In this document: positions 36,118 through 45,163 of the stretch, piece by piece | Layout of the letters: every line of letters starts with the position of its first letter | Position numbering within the stretch: the first letter of the stretch is position 1 | Assembly: GCF_019924045.1 (NCBI RefSeq) | Contig: NZ_JAHXBN010000005.1 | Coordinates: forward strand, 256,438 to 320,437 | DNA from: Dyadobacter fermentans | GTDB lineage: Bacteria; Bacteroidota; Bacteroidia; Cytophagales; Spirosomataceae | Length of the DNA: 64,000 nucleotides | Direction: 5' to 3' | The notes under the pieces: model-generated | What the model was told of the DNA's origin: nothing | Database searches by the model: none | Seen by the model: only the letters and a program-made list of their open reading frames with translations | Translations under genes and position numbers: made by a program

Positions 36118-36720
36118 TTAGTCCGCTTTGGGGTTGGTAATATAGGTTTTGAGGTCGCCAAGCAGATTATATAGTGATGCATTGATGCCATCATTGTCTG
36201 CTTTCGCGGTTTGCAGCGCTAATTCTGCATCCTTGCGTTTTTTGCGGCTGCTTTCAGTTTTAATGATCTGCTCTTTGGCGGTGATATTGTCATTTTCCTT
36301 TGAGCTCAAACGGATGGGGCTGTGCTCTGCGGAGACGCCATCGAGCGTTGTAATGCGGGCGTCATACTGATTATCCTTGTACTGAATACCGAGATCGAAC
36401 CGGATATACTGGTAGTCCGAATGGATGACCGGAATGTAGCTGGTGATGAGTATGATGCCTGCCTGGGTGTCGTCGCTGGTGATCGCATTTTGCGCATTTC
36501 CAAACTTCCTGTCGACCCACGCCCTGACTTTCTGGTGGAGTTCCGTCTTGGTCAACCTGGGGTGCCCGGAATCGGTATAGCTAATGTTGTTTTTCGAATC
36601 GAGTGGCAGTTTGCCATCCTGTGCGAAAGTGTGGGTCGCCGCTGCGAGCAGCGCGCAAAGAAGCAAATGTTTCAAGACAAAGTGTTGAATTGGTGACCGG
36701 GCAAATATAGCGGAAAACAT
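36118..36720 (-). CDS. Exported DUF4468-like protein
   Basis: About 200 residues with a signal peptide (LLLCALLAAATHTFAQ). The start may lie a few codons inside the open frame, because the first dozen residues are not signal-like. The central part (LTKTELHQKVRAWVDRKF, GIILITSYIPVI, YIRFDLGIQYKDNQYDARI) follows the DUF4468 pattern, a TBP-like fold common in exported Bacteroidota proteins. The C-terminal 60 residues form a lysine-rich helix (ESSRKKRKDAELALQTAK). Function is unknown. Confidence 0.75.
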   Translation of the reverse strand: MFSAIFARSPIQHFVLKHLLLCALLAAATHTFAQDGKLPLDSKNNISYTDSGHPRLTKTELHQKVRAWVDRKFGNAQNAITSDDTQAGIILITSYIPVIHSDYQYIRFDLGIQYKDNQYDARITTLDGVSAEHSPIRLSSKENDNITAKEQIIKTESSRKKRKDAELALQTAKADNDGINASLYNLLGDLKTYITNPKAD

Positions 36721-36811
36721 TTTGGCGGTGCTTTCGGCGACTTTGTATTTGGCCCGGTTTTTTAAAAAGTGATGAATTGGTTACTTTTAACTGCACTAAA
36801 CTCAATAGGTT

Positions 36812-37165
36812 ATGGCTAGATTCAAAAACGTTTCGCTTGCGATTGCGCTGCTTATTTGTGCTTCGTTTACTGTACTGCACCACGGCTGGGCTGATTATGA
36901 CCAGACCAAACCGGCCGATTTTAAGGCCAAAATCGAGGACCTCACCTACGAAAACCCGCATGTACTCGCGAAAGTCAAGTACAATAAGGAGCTTACGACT
37001 GTGTATCTCGCGCCCGTTACCCGCATGGAGTCGCGCGGATTAAATGCGGACATGATTAAAAAGGGCACAATGATTCGGTTTGTGGCTTATCCGCACAAGA
37101 CCGAGAAAAACGAAATGCGTGCCGAACGCATTTTTGTTGGGAATGACAAGTACGAGCTTCGTTAG
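36812..37165 (+). CDS. DUF6152 exported protein
   Basis: 117 residues with a signal peptide and the family opening HHGWADYD directly after it. The stretch IEDLTYENPHVLAKV, then LAPVTRMESRGL and the end GTMIRFVAYPHKTEKNEMRAERI, is the DUF6152 pattern, a small beta-barrel. The next gene, a DUF6644 membrane protein, begins within three bases of the stop, and these two families often occur together. Role unknown. Confidence 0.85.
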   Translation: MARFKNVSLAIALLICASFTVLHHGWADYDQTKPADFKAKIEDLTYENPHVLAKVKYNKELTTVYLAPVTRMESRGLNADMIKKGTMIRFVAYPHKTEKNEMRAERIFVGNDKYELR

Positions 37166-37167
37166 GT

Positions 37168-37653
37168 GTGCCAGCGTATTATCAATGGCTTGAATGGCTC
37201 GAAAAGTCGGCATGGGCCGTGGGGATCCGGCAGTCTTTGTGGCTGTATCCGGGCCTTGAAATAGTTCATATTTTAGGTATTGTGCTCCTGGTAGGTGCAG
37301 CTTTCCTCTTTGACCTGCGCCTGTTGGGCTTTTCGCCTAACCTGCCTGTTACTGCGCTTTCAAAGCATTTACTTCCCTGGTCGCGCCGCGGACTGATCTT
37401 GATCGTCCCCTCAGGCGTCTTATTATTTTTGACGAATGCACAGGCTTTGGGCGTCGACCCGGTTTTCTGGACGAAAGTCGGCTTGATCCTGGTTGCCGCG
37501 CTAAATGTATTTGTATTTCATCGGTTTGTTTATGAGCCGTTCAAGCGGCACGGGGCGCGTGGAGATTTGCCTGGGATGGCACGGTTGTGTGCGGGTATTT
37601 CCATTGTGGTTTGGGTAGCGGTGGTGGCTTGCGGGAGGTTGCTGGCTTATTGA
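37168..37653 (+). CDS. DUF6644 membrane protein
   Basis: 161 residues with four predicted membrane helices (GLEIVHILGIVLLVGAAFLF; LILIVPSGVLLFLT; VGLILVAALNVFVF; AGISIVVWVAVVACGRLLAY). The conserved histidine and arginine around the first helix (EIVHILG, FDLRLLG) suggest a heme or metal-binding cytochrome-like membrane protein, but this is inference. The start is a GTG at 37168, with another GTG two bases earlier. The coupling to the DUF6152 gene is tight. Confidence 0.82.
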   Translation: MPAYYQWLEWLEKSAWAVGIRQSLWLYPGLEIVHILGIVLLVGAAFLFDLRLLGFSPNLPVTALSKHLLPWSRRGLILIVPSGVLLFLTNAQALGVDPVFWTKVGLILVAALNVFVFHRFVYEPFKRHGARGDLPGMARLCAGISIVVWVAVVACGRLLAY

Positions 37654-37732
37654 GCCGTCGCCGTTCGCTCATTGTATTTTAATGTTCGGACTTACGTCAT
37701 TAGCTTTTTGCTGAACGTAAATTCCCGACCGA

Positions 37733-37987
37733 TGGGCAACAGCTATTCTCAAATCTTTATTCAGTGTGTTTTTGCAGTGAAATACCGTGCGGCCCTGCTG
37801 CGGAAGCCGTGGAGATATGAGCTGTTTGGGGTTATCGGCAATCTCATTAATGAAGCGGCTTTACAAATACATTGAGAATCAGGAAGAGCATCATTATGGA
37901 ATTTCCTTTCCCGAAGAATATCTGGAAATGCTCGTAAAAAACGGCGTCGAATTCCAGGAACAATATCTTTTTCATGCGCCCCTCTGA
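37733..37987 (+). pseudogene. IS200/REP-associated (RAYT-type) transposase remnant
   Basis: The first 45 or so codons from the ATG at 37733 (YSQIFIQCVFAVKYRAALL) match the N-terminus of the Y1 transposase group in Bacteroidota. In another frame near 37860-37987 the C-terminal end follows (YIENQEEHHYGISFPEEYLE, then a short acidic/aromatic tail). The middle of about 70 residues with the HUH motif and catalytic Tyr is missing, with a frameshift at the joint. It is therefore an internally deleted copy and cannot transpose itself. REP-like palindromes follow at once. Confidence 0.8.
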
Positions 37988-37996
37988 TTCCTTTTT

Positions 37997-38080
37997 CAGG
38001 GATTTAAATCCCTGGCTGGAGTATCGGTCGTGCCTCCGGACTTGTCATCTGCAAGTGCCGGAAGTACGACCGATTTTTTT
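37997..38080 (+). repeat. REP-like palindromes and terminator hairpin after the transposase remnant
   Basis: CAGGGATTTAAATCCCTG (37997-38014) is a perfect 18-bp palindrome. A long imperfect hairpin follows: ATCGGTCGT (38023-38031) with ACGACCGAT (38066-38074), enclosing TCCGGACTTG against CAAGTGCCGGA. It is followed by a seven-base T-run ending at 38080. Sequences of this kind are the substrates of Y1 REP-associated transposases. The T-run also makes the hairpin a plausible terminator ahead of purL. Confidence 0.65.
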
Positions 38081-38122
38081 GACCAGGGCATTCATTGTCT
38101 GGTTTAAAAAGTAAAAAAGACG

Positions 38123-38130
38123 TACCTTTG
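38123..38130 (+). promoter_or_regulatory. -7 box of purL
   Basis: TACCTTTG matches TAnnTTTG exactly and lies 17 bases before the purL ATG at 38148. A leader of only about ten bases would result. The -33 TTG is not at the ideal distance. Confidence 0.6.
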
Positions 38131-38147
38131 CGCCTTAATTGGACATC

Positions 38148-41100
38148 ATGATTTACTTCTTCACTGGCGGAGACGAAACCGTCTTTGCACTACAAACCGA
38201 GCGAACGCTCACTGCCTCCGATTCCTCTAAATTAAGCTGGCTTTTCGGCGGCGCAGAACTCCGGAAGGAGACCGTTCTCACAGACTTTTTCGTCGGGCCG
38301 CGCGCTGCTATGATCACGCCGTGGAGCACCAATGCCGTCGAAATCACCCAGAATATGGGCCTGGAAGGCATTGTTCGCATCGAGGAATTCAAGAAAGTAA
38401 GTGCTGATTTCACGGATTTCGATCCGATGCTTTCGCAGAAATACAGCGAACTGAACCAGGAAATTTACACCATCAATATCAAACCTGAACCCATTCAGGA
38501 AATCGACGATATTGCTGCCTATAACAAACAGGAAGGCCTCGCATTGAGCGACGAGGAGGTTGACTATCTTAATGGCCTCGCCGAAAAGCTCGGCCGTAAA
38601 CTGACCGACTCCGAGGTATTCGGTTTCTCACAAGTGAACTCCGAACATTGTCGTCACAAGATCTTCAACGGGGTTTTCGTGATTGACGGCCAGGAACAGC
38701 CGGTTTCACTTTTCAAGCTGATCCGCAAAACTTCGGAAACGAACCCGAACTCGATCGTTTCGGCCTATAAAGACAACGTAGCATTTCTGAAAGGCCCGGT
38801 CGTGCAGCAGTTTGCGCCCAAGCGCCCGGATGTTCCTGAATACTACGAAATCAAGGATTTTGAATCCGTACTTTCATTGAAAGCAGAAACACACAACTTC
38901 CCGACCACTGTGGAGCCATTTAATGGGGCTGCAACCGGGTCGGGTGGTGAGATCCGCGACCGCCTCGCAGGCGGGCAGGGCGCGATCCCGCTCGCAGGTA
39001 CGGCAGTATATATGACCGCGCTCTCGCGCCTGGAAGAAAATCGTCCCTGGGAGAAAGGCGTCGAGGAACGCCAATGGTTGTACCAAACACCGATGGACAT
39101 CCTGATCAAGGCTTCCAATGGTGCTACCGATTTTGGTAACAAATTTGGTCAGCCGCTGATCGTCGGTTCTGTGTTGACATTCGAGCACGAAGAGGACGGC
39201 CGCAAGCTGGGTTACGACAAAGTGATCATGCAGGCTGGCGGTATCGGTTACGGAAAGGCCGATCAAGCCAAAAAACACACGCCGGCCACTGGCGACAAAG
39301 TGGTAGTAATGGGTGGTGAAAACTACCGGATCGGGATGGGCGGCGCGGCTGTTTCGTCAGCGGATACCGGTGCATTTGGTTCGGGTATCGAATTGAATGC
39401 GATTCAGCGCTCCAACCCTGAAATGCAGAAACGTGTGGCTAATGCCGTGCGCGGGATGGTGGAAAGCGGTAACAATACCATCGTTTCCATCCACGACCAC
39501 GGTGCAGGTGGACACTTGAACTGCTTGTCTGAGCTGGTGGAAGAAACAGGCGGCAAGATCGACCTCGACAAGCTGCCGGTAGGCGACCCTACACTTTCGG
39601 CCAAAGAAATCATTGGTAACGAGTCCCAGGAAAGAATGGGCCTCGTGATCAGCCAGGACGATATCGACTTTCTCCAACGCATTGCCGACCGCGAGCGCGC
39701 GCCGATGTACACGGTAGGAGAGGTAACCGGTGACCATCGTTTCACATTCGAATCCTCGACAAGCGGTGCCAAACCGATGGACCTGGCGATGGACGAAATG
39801 TTTGGAAGCTCGCCCAAGACTTACATGCGCGATAAAACCGTGGAGCGCACTTATGAGGCGGTTCAGTACGATGCAGCGAAACTGCACGAGTACCTTGAAC
39901 AAATGCTGCAACTCGAAGCCGTTGCGTCGAAGGACTGGTTGACTAACAAAGTTGACCGTTGCGTGGGCGGCCATGTAGCCAAGCAGCAAACTGCGGGACC
40001 GCTGCAATTGCCTTTGAACAACGTTGGTGTAATGGCCCTCGATTTCCAGGGCAAGGACGGTATCGCAACTTCGATAGGTCACGCGCCGCTTTCGGCATTG
40101 ATCGATCCGGCAGCCGGTAGCCGCAATGCGGTAGCAGAAGCGCTGTCCAACATCGTTTGGGCACCATTGAAAGACGGACTCGCAACAGTTTCGCTTTCCG
40201 CCAACTGGATGTGGGCCTGTAAAAACGAAGGCGAGGACGCTCGTTTGTACAAAGCGGTACAAGCCTGCTCCGACTTCGCGATTAGCCTGGGCATCAACAT
40301 CCCGACAGGAAAAGATTCCCTGTCGATGAAACAGAAATATAAAGACGGTGATGTAATCGCGCCGGGTACTGTCATCATTTCGGCAGGCGGGCATTGCGAC
40401 GACATTACTGCCGTTGTAGAGCCGGTACTGCGGAAGTCAGGCGGTTCTATCTACTATATCAACCTCTCGGGAGACCGTTTCAAACTCGGCGGATCGTCAT
40501 TTGCACAAATCCTGAACAAGGTTGGTTCCGAGACGCCGGATATCCAGGATGCAGCGCAGTTTAAGGCGACATTCAATGCGATTCAGCAACTGATTAAAGC
40601 CGGTAAAATCCAGGCTGGCCACGATATAGGCAGCGGTGGTCTGATTACCACATTGCTCGAAATGTGTTTCGCTGACCGCGATTTGGGTGCTTCCATTGAC
40701 TTGTCGGTGCTTGGCGATCAGGATATTATCGAGAAACTGTTCTCCGAAAATATCGGTATAGTATTCCAGGCTGAGGAATCAGTAGAGGCTGTACTCGAAG
40801 GAAACGGCATTGTATTCCATAAAATCGGAACTGTGAACCTCGCTTCTACACTGACCGTGAAAGATGCGACCGGCAAATGGGATTTTGATATCGACCACCT
40901 GCGTGATGTTTGGTTCAAAACTTCTTATTTGTTGGATCAGAAACAAACCGGTAACGGTCTGGCGAAAGAGCGTTTTGATAACTACAAGCACCACGTGCTG
41001 CGTTATAAATTCCCGGCACAGTTTGACGGTAAAAAGCCGGCAATCGACGCTTCGAAACCACGTCCCAAGGCCGCAGTACTCCGCGAAAAGGGTAGCAACT

Positions 41101-41813
41101 CTGAACGCGAACTGGCCAATGCCATGTACCTGGCGGGCTTCGACGTCAAGGACGTCCATATGACCGACCTTATTTCTGGCCGTGAGACTTTGGAAGACAT
41201 TCAGTTCATCGGTGCTGTGGGCGGTTTCTCGAACTCTGACGTGTTGGGTTCCGCCAAAGGCTGGGCAGGAGCATTCCTGTACAACGAAAAAGCTAAAATC
41301 GCACTAGAGAACTTCTTCAAACGGGAAGACACGCTTTCTGTCGGTATCTGTAATGGCTGCCAGCTTTTCATCGAGCTTGGCCTGATCAATCCGGATCACG
41401 AAGAGAAGCCGAAGATGCTGCATAATGCGAGCCATAAGCACGAAAGTATTTTTACTTCCATGACTGTTCAGCCGAATAACTCGGTGATGCTGTCTTCGCT
41501 TGCAGGTAGCACGCTGGGCGTATGGGTTTCACACGGAGAAGGTCGTTTCCAACTTCCGCTGGCCGAAAGCGAATACAATATCGTTTCCAAATATGGTTAC
41601 GAGACATATCCTGCCAATCCGAATGGTTCGGATTATAACACTGCCATTCTTTGCGATAACACCGGCCGCCATTTGGTAACCATGCCGCATATCGAACGTT
41701 CGCTATTCCAGTGGCACTGGGCACACTATCCGGAAGGGCGCAAAGACGAAGTTTCGCCGTGGATGGAAGCATTCGTGAATGCCCGGACGTGGATTGAGGA
41801 GCGGAATAAGTAA
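38148..41813 (+). CDS. purL: Phosphoribosylformylglycinamidine synthase, long form
   Basis: 1221 residues from the ATG at 38148; a TTG three codons earlier is less likely. It catalyses the ATP- and glutamine-dependent conversion of FGAR to FGAM in purine synthesis. The single long chain holds the PurS-like N-terminus, two AIRS-type halves (FSQVNSEHCRHKIF; ETHNFPTTVEPFNGAATGSG; HDIGSGGLITTLLEM) and the class I glutaminase at the C-terminus with Cys 1068 in GICNGCQLF and the partner His/Glu in WVSHGEGRF and HWAHYPEG. This form is expected in many Bacteroidota and Proteobacteria. It stands as a single gene with its own terminator. Confidence 0.97.
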   Translation: MIYFFTGGDETVFALQTERTLTASDSSKLSWLFGGAELRKETVLTDFFVGPRAAMITPWSTNAVEITQNMGLEGIVRIEEFKKVSADFTDFDPMLSQKYSELNQEIYTINIKPEPIQEIDDIAAYNKQEGLALSDEEVDYLNGLAEKLGRKLTDSEVFGFSQVNSEHCRHKIFNGVFVIDGQEQPVSLFKLIRKTSETNPNSIVSAYKDNVAFLKGPVVQQFAPKRPDVPEYYEIKDFESVLSLKAETHNFPTTVEPFNGAATGSGGEIRDRLAGGQGAIPLAGTAVYMTALSRLEENRPWEKGVEERQWLYQTPMDILIKASNGATDFGNKFGQPLIVGSVLTFEHEEDGRKLGYDKVIMQAGGIGYGKADQAKKHTPATGDKVVVMGGENYRIGMGGAAVSSADTGAFGSGIELNAIQRSNPEMQKRVANAVRGMVESGNNTIVSIHDHGAGGHLNCLSELVEETGGKIDLDKLPVGDPTLSAKEIIGNESQERMGLVISQDDIDFLQRIADRERAPMYTVGEVTGDHRFTFESSTSGAKPMDLAMDEMFGSSPKTYMRDKTVERTYEAVQYDAAKLHEYLEQMLQLEAVASKDWLTNKVDRCVGGHVAKQQTAGPLQLPLNNVGVMALDFQGKDGIATSIGHAPLSALIDPAAGSRNAVAEALSNIVWAPLKDGLATVSLSANWMWACKNEGEDARLYKAVQACSDFAISLGINIPTGKDSLSMKQKYKDGDVIAPGTVIISAGGHCDDITAVVEPVLRKSGGSIYYINLSGDRFKLGGSSFAQILNKVGSETPDIQDAAQFKATFNAIQQLIKAGKIQAGHDIGSGGLITTLLEMCFADRDLGASIDLSVLGDQDIIEKLFSENIGIVFQAEESVEAVLEGNGIVFHKIGTVNLASTLTVKDATGKWDFDIDHLRDVWFKTSYLLDQKQTGNGLAKERFDNYKHHVLRYKFPAQFDGKKPAIDASKPRPKAAVLREKGSNSERELANAMYLAGFDVKDVHMTDLISGRETLEDIQFIGAVGGFSNSDVLGSAKGWAGAFLYNEKAKIALENFFKREDTLSVGICNGCQLFIELGLINPDHEEKPKMLHNASHKHESIFTSMTVQPNNSVMLSSLAGSTLGVWVSHGEGRFQLPLAESEYNIVSKYGYETYPANPNGSDYNTAILCDNTGRHLVTMPHIERSLFQWHWAHYPEGRKDEVSPWMEAFVNARTWIEERNK

Positions 41814-41818
41814 TATCT

Positions 41819-41856
41819 GAGGAAGAAAGGGAAGAAGGGACGATGGAGGAAGGAGC
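41819..41856 (+). repeat. Polypurine tract after purL
   Basis: GAGGAAGAAAGGGAAGAAGG and the following bases to 41856 are almost pure A/G on the plus strand, between the purL stop and its terminator. Similar tracts recur at 62445-62480 and 63787-63890. Confidence 0.6.
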
Positions 41857-41868
41857 TTCTAGAATTTT

Positions 41869-41898
41869 GCCCGTCGCGATGATCGTGACGGGCCTTTT
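41869..41898 (+). terminator. Terminator of purL
   Basis: GCCCGTCGCGA (41869-41879) pairs with TCGTGACGGGC (41883-41893) with one wobble and a 3-nt loop, followed by CTTTT. It is in plus orientation, between convergent genes. Confidence 0.8.
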
Positions 41899-41902
41899 AT
41901 AT

Positions 41903-43717
41903 TTAATTACTCATACGCGCCAATTTTTTGATGGTATAGCTTTCATTTACCTTCAGCCTGCAAAACAATAACCCATCCGGGTTGTCAGGCAGCTCTTTCA
42001 CCGTGTACTGCCATTTTCCCTTCGCGTGCGGATTGTTTACCACAGTTTTTACAACACTTCCCTGCGTATTTACTATTTCCAGTTTGACATAACTATTATC
42101 GTCAGGCACATCAAACGCGACGGTGAAGCTTTGCGTGAATGGGTTGGGGTAGGCGTTTAGTTCGAAGCCGGGTTGTTCTTCTTTTTCATTCAAAACATCG
42201 ACCCCTTCCCGCTGGTTATCATACTTCCCGACGTTCAGGGATTGTGAAATATGCCAGTTCCCCGTCGCATCTTTCAAATAGCACCTAATACCGAGGTACT
42301 TGTCCTGGGTTGTGAATGTATTTCCGCTTCCGCCTGGTTCGGGAGGACTGTTGATACCAATTTTACTCCACGAGTACTGAACTGCATTGCCGAAGACGGT
42401 AAGCGTCCGTGTCCCGGCATTCATCGAGTAGGTCAGTTGCGGTACCCAACTGGCCGCAATTGGTGTGCCCAGACTTCCTATGGTAGTAAACCATTTGCCG
42501 GCTAGCCAGGTTAACCCTTTGATTTGCCCGGGGCCCTCGTAAAAATGCGTAGTGTCGATGCGGTATCTGTCGGCGCCGACGGTGCCAGTAGTAGCGCCGG
42601 CGCTTCCCGTTACGAAGTCCGTATCAGGGCCATTGAGGTTGGGTGAACCCGTGGCGACATTACCCTGCCCGGTTCTAACCGTTGCATTAATGGGCCCGAA
42701 CTTGCTAAAAGACGCTTTGGATATATACCAGGTTAGATTGGGCGCTCCGAAATCAGCTCGTGATTTGGCAATCACAGCTTGTAATTTAGCCTGATAATCT
42801 GCCGAGCTGGTGGCTTTGTATATTGAGTTGACGTTTACATCCGCGTCGGCTTCTCCCTGATGCCATAGTACGGCCCGGACGCCGAATAGCGACCCATAAT
42901 AGTTCAATGCATTTTTCAGGGTTGTGTAGGGTAGGCCATAGTAGTCCGAAGGATTTGCGGATCCTCCCTGGTAACCCAAACAGACCTGCGCACCTGTGTA
43001 GGGGTGTTTGGCCTCTACACCATCGGCGCCCTGTTTCCATTCGGTGATGCTTGATCCTGCTGTGGCCGCATTGAAAAATGCTACCGGCATCCCTCCGTTT
43101 GAGTCGGAGATCAATTTCCCCAATGTGGCATAAGCCCAAATTCCATTGCCAGACGGCCCTAATCTCCCGTGCCGTTTCGCTTCGTCAGGGGTATTCATTG
43201 AAAACATTTTTGTGAAAGATGCCGGAAGAGTTTTCGTGCAGGTACCATCTTCCGAAGTGCCTACAATCCATTCAGGGATGCCTGCACTGCTCGGTATCGG
43301 GTATGCGAGATTTCCAATTCCTTGCGCGTTAGACTGACCCGCGATAATAAACACATCGCCAATGCCAAATTTAGCCGTTGCATATACCATTCCATTCAAG
43401 AGAACTTCAACGAGATACCAGCCTCTGTTTATCGCCTGAGTAGTATAGAACATACCATTGCTCGCTATATTCAAATTGGTGGTGGCTCCTGGCACGCCCA
43501 CAACGCCGGTTGCGCTCACCGGCCTGATCCTGTAAGTCAACGTTACCGCGAGAGTATTGTGAACGAGCTGACCTGCAAAAGTGACTACCGCATCATTAAA
43601 TGTGCCACGTTGCAGTACGGAATTGTTGATCGGATAAGACAGCGACACAGTTTGTGCGTTGCTAGTGTTTGTCAGGAGGCAAGCGTATATCAATATGTAT
43701 TCGATATAAATTTTCAT
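41903..43717 (-). CDS. SASA/CE6-type acetylesterase with T9SS sorting domain
   Basis: 604 residues. A signal peptide of 21 residues is followed by a beta-sandwich (VSLSYPINNSVLQRG). The sialate O-acetylesterase/CE6 domain then has the nucleophile Ser 129 in IAGQSNAQG and the downstream VLWHQGEAD block with the His. The last 85 residues (LNAYPNPFTQSFTVAF to IKKLARMSN) are a type A C-terminal domain of the type IX secretion system, so the enzyme should be sent to the cell surface. It likely deacetylates a glycan. It is the third gene of a minus-strand operon after two SGNH-like lipoproteins; the gap is 38 bp. Confidence 0.88.
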   Translation of the reverse strand: MKIYIEYILIYACLLTNTSNAQTVSLSYPINNSVLQRGTFNDAVVTFAGQLVHNTLAVTLTYRIRPVSATGVVGVPGATTNLNIASNGMFYTTQAINRGWYLVEVLLNGMVYATAKFGIGDVFIIAGQSNAQGIGNLAYPIPSSAGIPEWIVGTSEDGTCTKTLPASFTKMFSMNTPDEAKRHGRLGPSGNGIWAYATLGKLISDSNGGMPVAFFNAATAGSSITEWKQGADGVEAKHPYTGAQVCLGYQGGSANPSDYYGLPYTTLKNALNYYGSLFGVRAVLWHQGEADADVNVNSIYKATSSADYQAKLQAVIAKSRADFGAPNLTWYISKASFSKFGPINATVRTGQGNVATGSPNLNGPDTDFVTGSAGATTGTVGADRYRIDTTHFYEGPGQIKGLTWLAGKWFTTIGSLGTPIAASWVPQLTYSMNAGTRTLTVFGNAVQYSWSKIGINSPPEPGGSGNTFTTQDKYLGIRCYLKDATGNWHISQSLNVGKYDNQREGVDVLNEKEEQPGFELNAYPNPFTQSFTVAFDVPDDNSYVKLEIVNTQGSVVKTVVNNPHAKGKWQYTVKELPDNPDGLLFCRLKVNESYTIKKLARMSN

Positions 43718-43755
43718 AATGAAGAAAGTGAATGTGTGTAATGATTGTTCCGGGA

Positions 43756-45147
43756 CTACTTTTTCGGTTCAACAGTGTTGACAAATCCGGCAATGTCGAT
43801 CAGTGGAATGTTGGCGTCGTAATGCCTGTTGATCGCTTTGATGACCTCATTTGCAATAACGGCCTGTCCGAGCGCCGTGGGATAGATTCCATCAGAGGAG
43901 AAAAAATTGCCATGCGCAGTTCCATCGATTAATATGCCGTCATCTGTTCTATATCCGCCCTGATGAATGCGTTGATAGAGGTCAAAAAGGTCAACTACCG
44001 CAAGGTCCTTTTCTGTGGCGTACTCCCTGATTTTCGCATTGTAAAAGAGCTGAGGATCGCTTTCATAGGTTTCTCCATAGTCAATTACCTCAATATCATC
44101 GAAATTAGCGGAGAACGCGCGACCTTTAAATCTTTCACAAAGTGCATGAAGTTTGGCTGTGGGAATCATCGAAAATGGCTTTAAAAAGTCTATGACCCCA
44201 TCCGCAGTACCATTTCTGTCAAAAGTGATGTATGCATTTTGAAACTCTTTCATCGAATACCAATTCATGTAAGGCAAATCCTGGTAGCGGGGAATGGTGA
44301 AAATCACGCCCTTTTTACCCCTCAGATGATAATTGATGGAATAATCAGTGATTCTACCGGAATCCATGATCGAGCCGTTAAAAGAATAGTCGAAACCTCC
44401 GATTTGACGCGTAGTTTGAATCCCAAACATCCAGCGGTCAAAAAATTCCTCAATAACTATAAAGTTATAAGGCAGCTCATCCGGCGAGCGTCCCTTGAAT
44501 CTTGAGGCAAGAAGCGTGGGTAAGTCGCAGTTTTCACATCCCCAGCCTGGAACATACCACTCCGTGCTTCCTTCAAATAGTCCGTAGTTTGAAATTTTTC
44601 CTTGGTAAAGCGGTATCGTTGACGGGATCTCAGTAGTAACGGAAATGGTATTGTTTATAACGCGGTCCCAATTCGGATAACCGCTCTCCGTGTCGCGATA
44701 TATGTAATAACCCGTCCCATTGAAATGCTCTTTATCAAAAAGCGGCATCGCAAAATTGGTAATACCCATCTGATGGGCGAGTAAATTAGTATAATTGGTT
44801 TGCTGACTTTGTCGAGTTATACCGCCATTCATAACCCCGGCCGTCAATCCTCCGCCGAATGCCGCCATTTCCATTGCTTGTCCGGGTTTCAGGGCCCGCC
44901 CGAAATCGGCCAGCGAGACAGGTGTAGACAGCCATTCTTCTATTTTAAGTTCCGGTTGCCTGTTGACGTTGTCCTTAATCATCTCCGGATATTTGCCCAT
45001 CGGATGGATGCGAGAGAAAGGACCAAGTATCTTGGCCGAATCTTCGGCCGTGGGTATGTAAACAGGCTTTAAGGGAACGGGGTCGGGCCAGCCATTGCCA
45101 GGCTGATTGCATCCGATAAGAGCGAGCAGGAATAACATCTTTTTCAT
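43756..45147 (-). CDS. SGNH-hydrolase-like lipoprotein, paralogue 1, active-site residues lost
   Basis: 463 residues from the ATG at 45147, where a lipoprotein signal begins (FLLALIGC, Cys 13). The fold markers of the Bacteroidota SGNH lipoprotein group are present: AFGGGLTAGVMNGG (residues 96-109) and FFSSDGIYPTALGQAVIANE near the end. At the place of G-[DN]-S-L, however, the sequence is G-G-G-L, so the nucleophile Ser is Gly 100. In the D-G-x-H-P-T block the His is Tyr. Both changes are shared with the paralogue upstream. It is therefore likely a binding protein or an altered enzyme. It lies 16 bp after paralogue 2 in the same operon. Confidence 0.75.
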   Translation of the reverse strand: MKKMLFLLALIGCNQPGNGWPDPVPLKPVYIPTAEDSAKILGPFSRIHPMGKYPEMIKDNVNRQPELKIEEWLSTPVSLADFGRALKPGQAMEMAAFGGGLTAGVMNGGITRQSQQTNYTNLLAHQMGITNFAMPLFDKEHFNGTGYYIYRDTESGYPNWDRVINNTISVTTEIPSTIPLYQGKISNYGLFEGSTEWYVPGWGCENCDLPTLLASRFKGRSPDELPYNFIVIEEFFDRWMFGIQTTRQIGGFDYSFNGSIMDSGRITDYSINYHLRGKKGVIFTIPRYQDLPYMNWYSMKEFQNAYITFDRNGTADGVIDFLKPFSMIPTAKLHALCERFKGRAFSANFDDIEVIDYGETYESDPQLFYNAKIREYATEKDLAVVDLFDLYQRIHQGGYRTDDGILIDGTAHGNFFSSDGIYPTALGQAVIANEVIKAINRHYDANIPLIDIAGFVNTVEPKK

Positions 45148-45163
45148 AGCTTGTTTTATTAGG

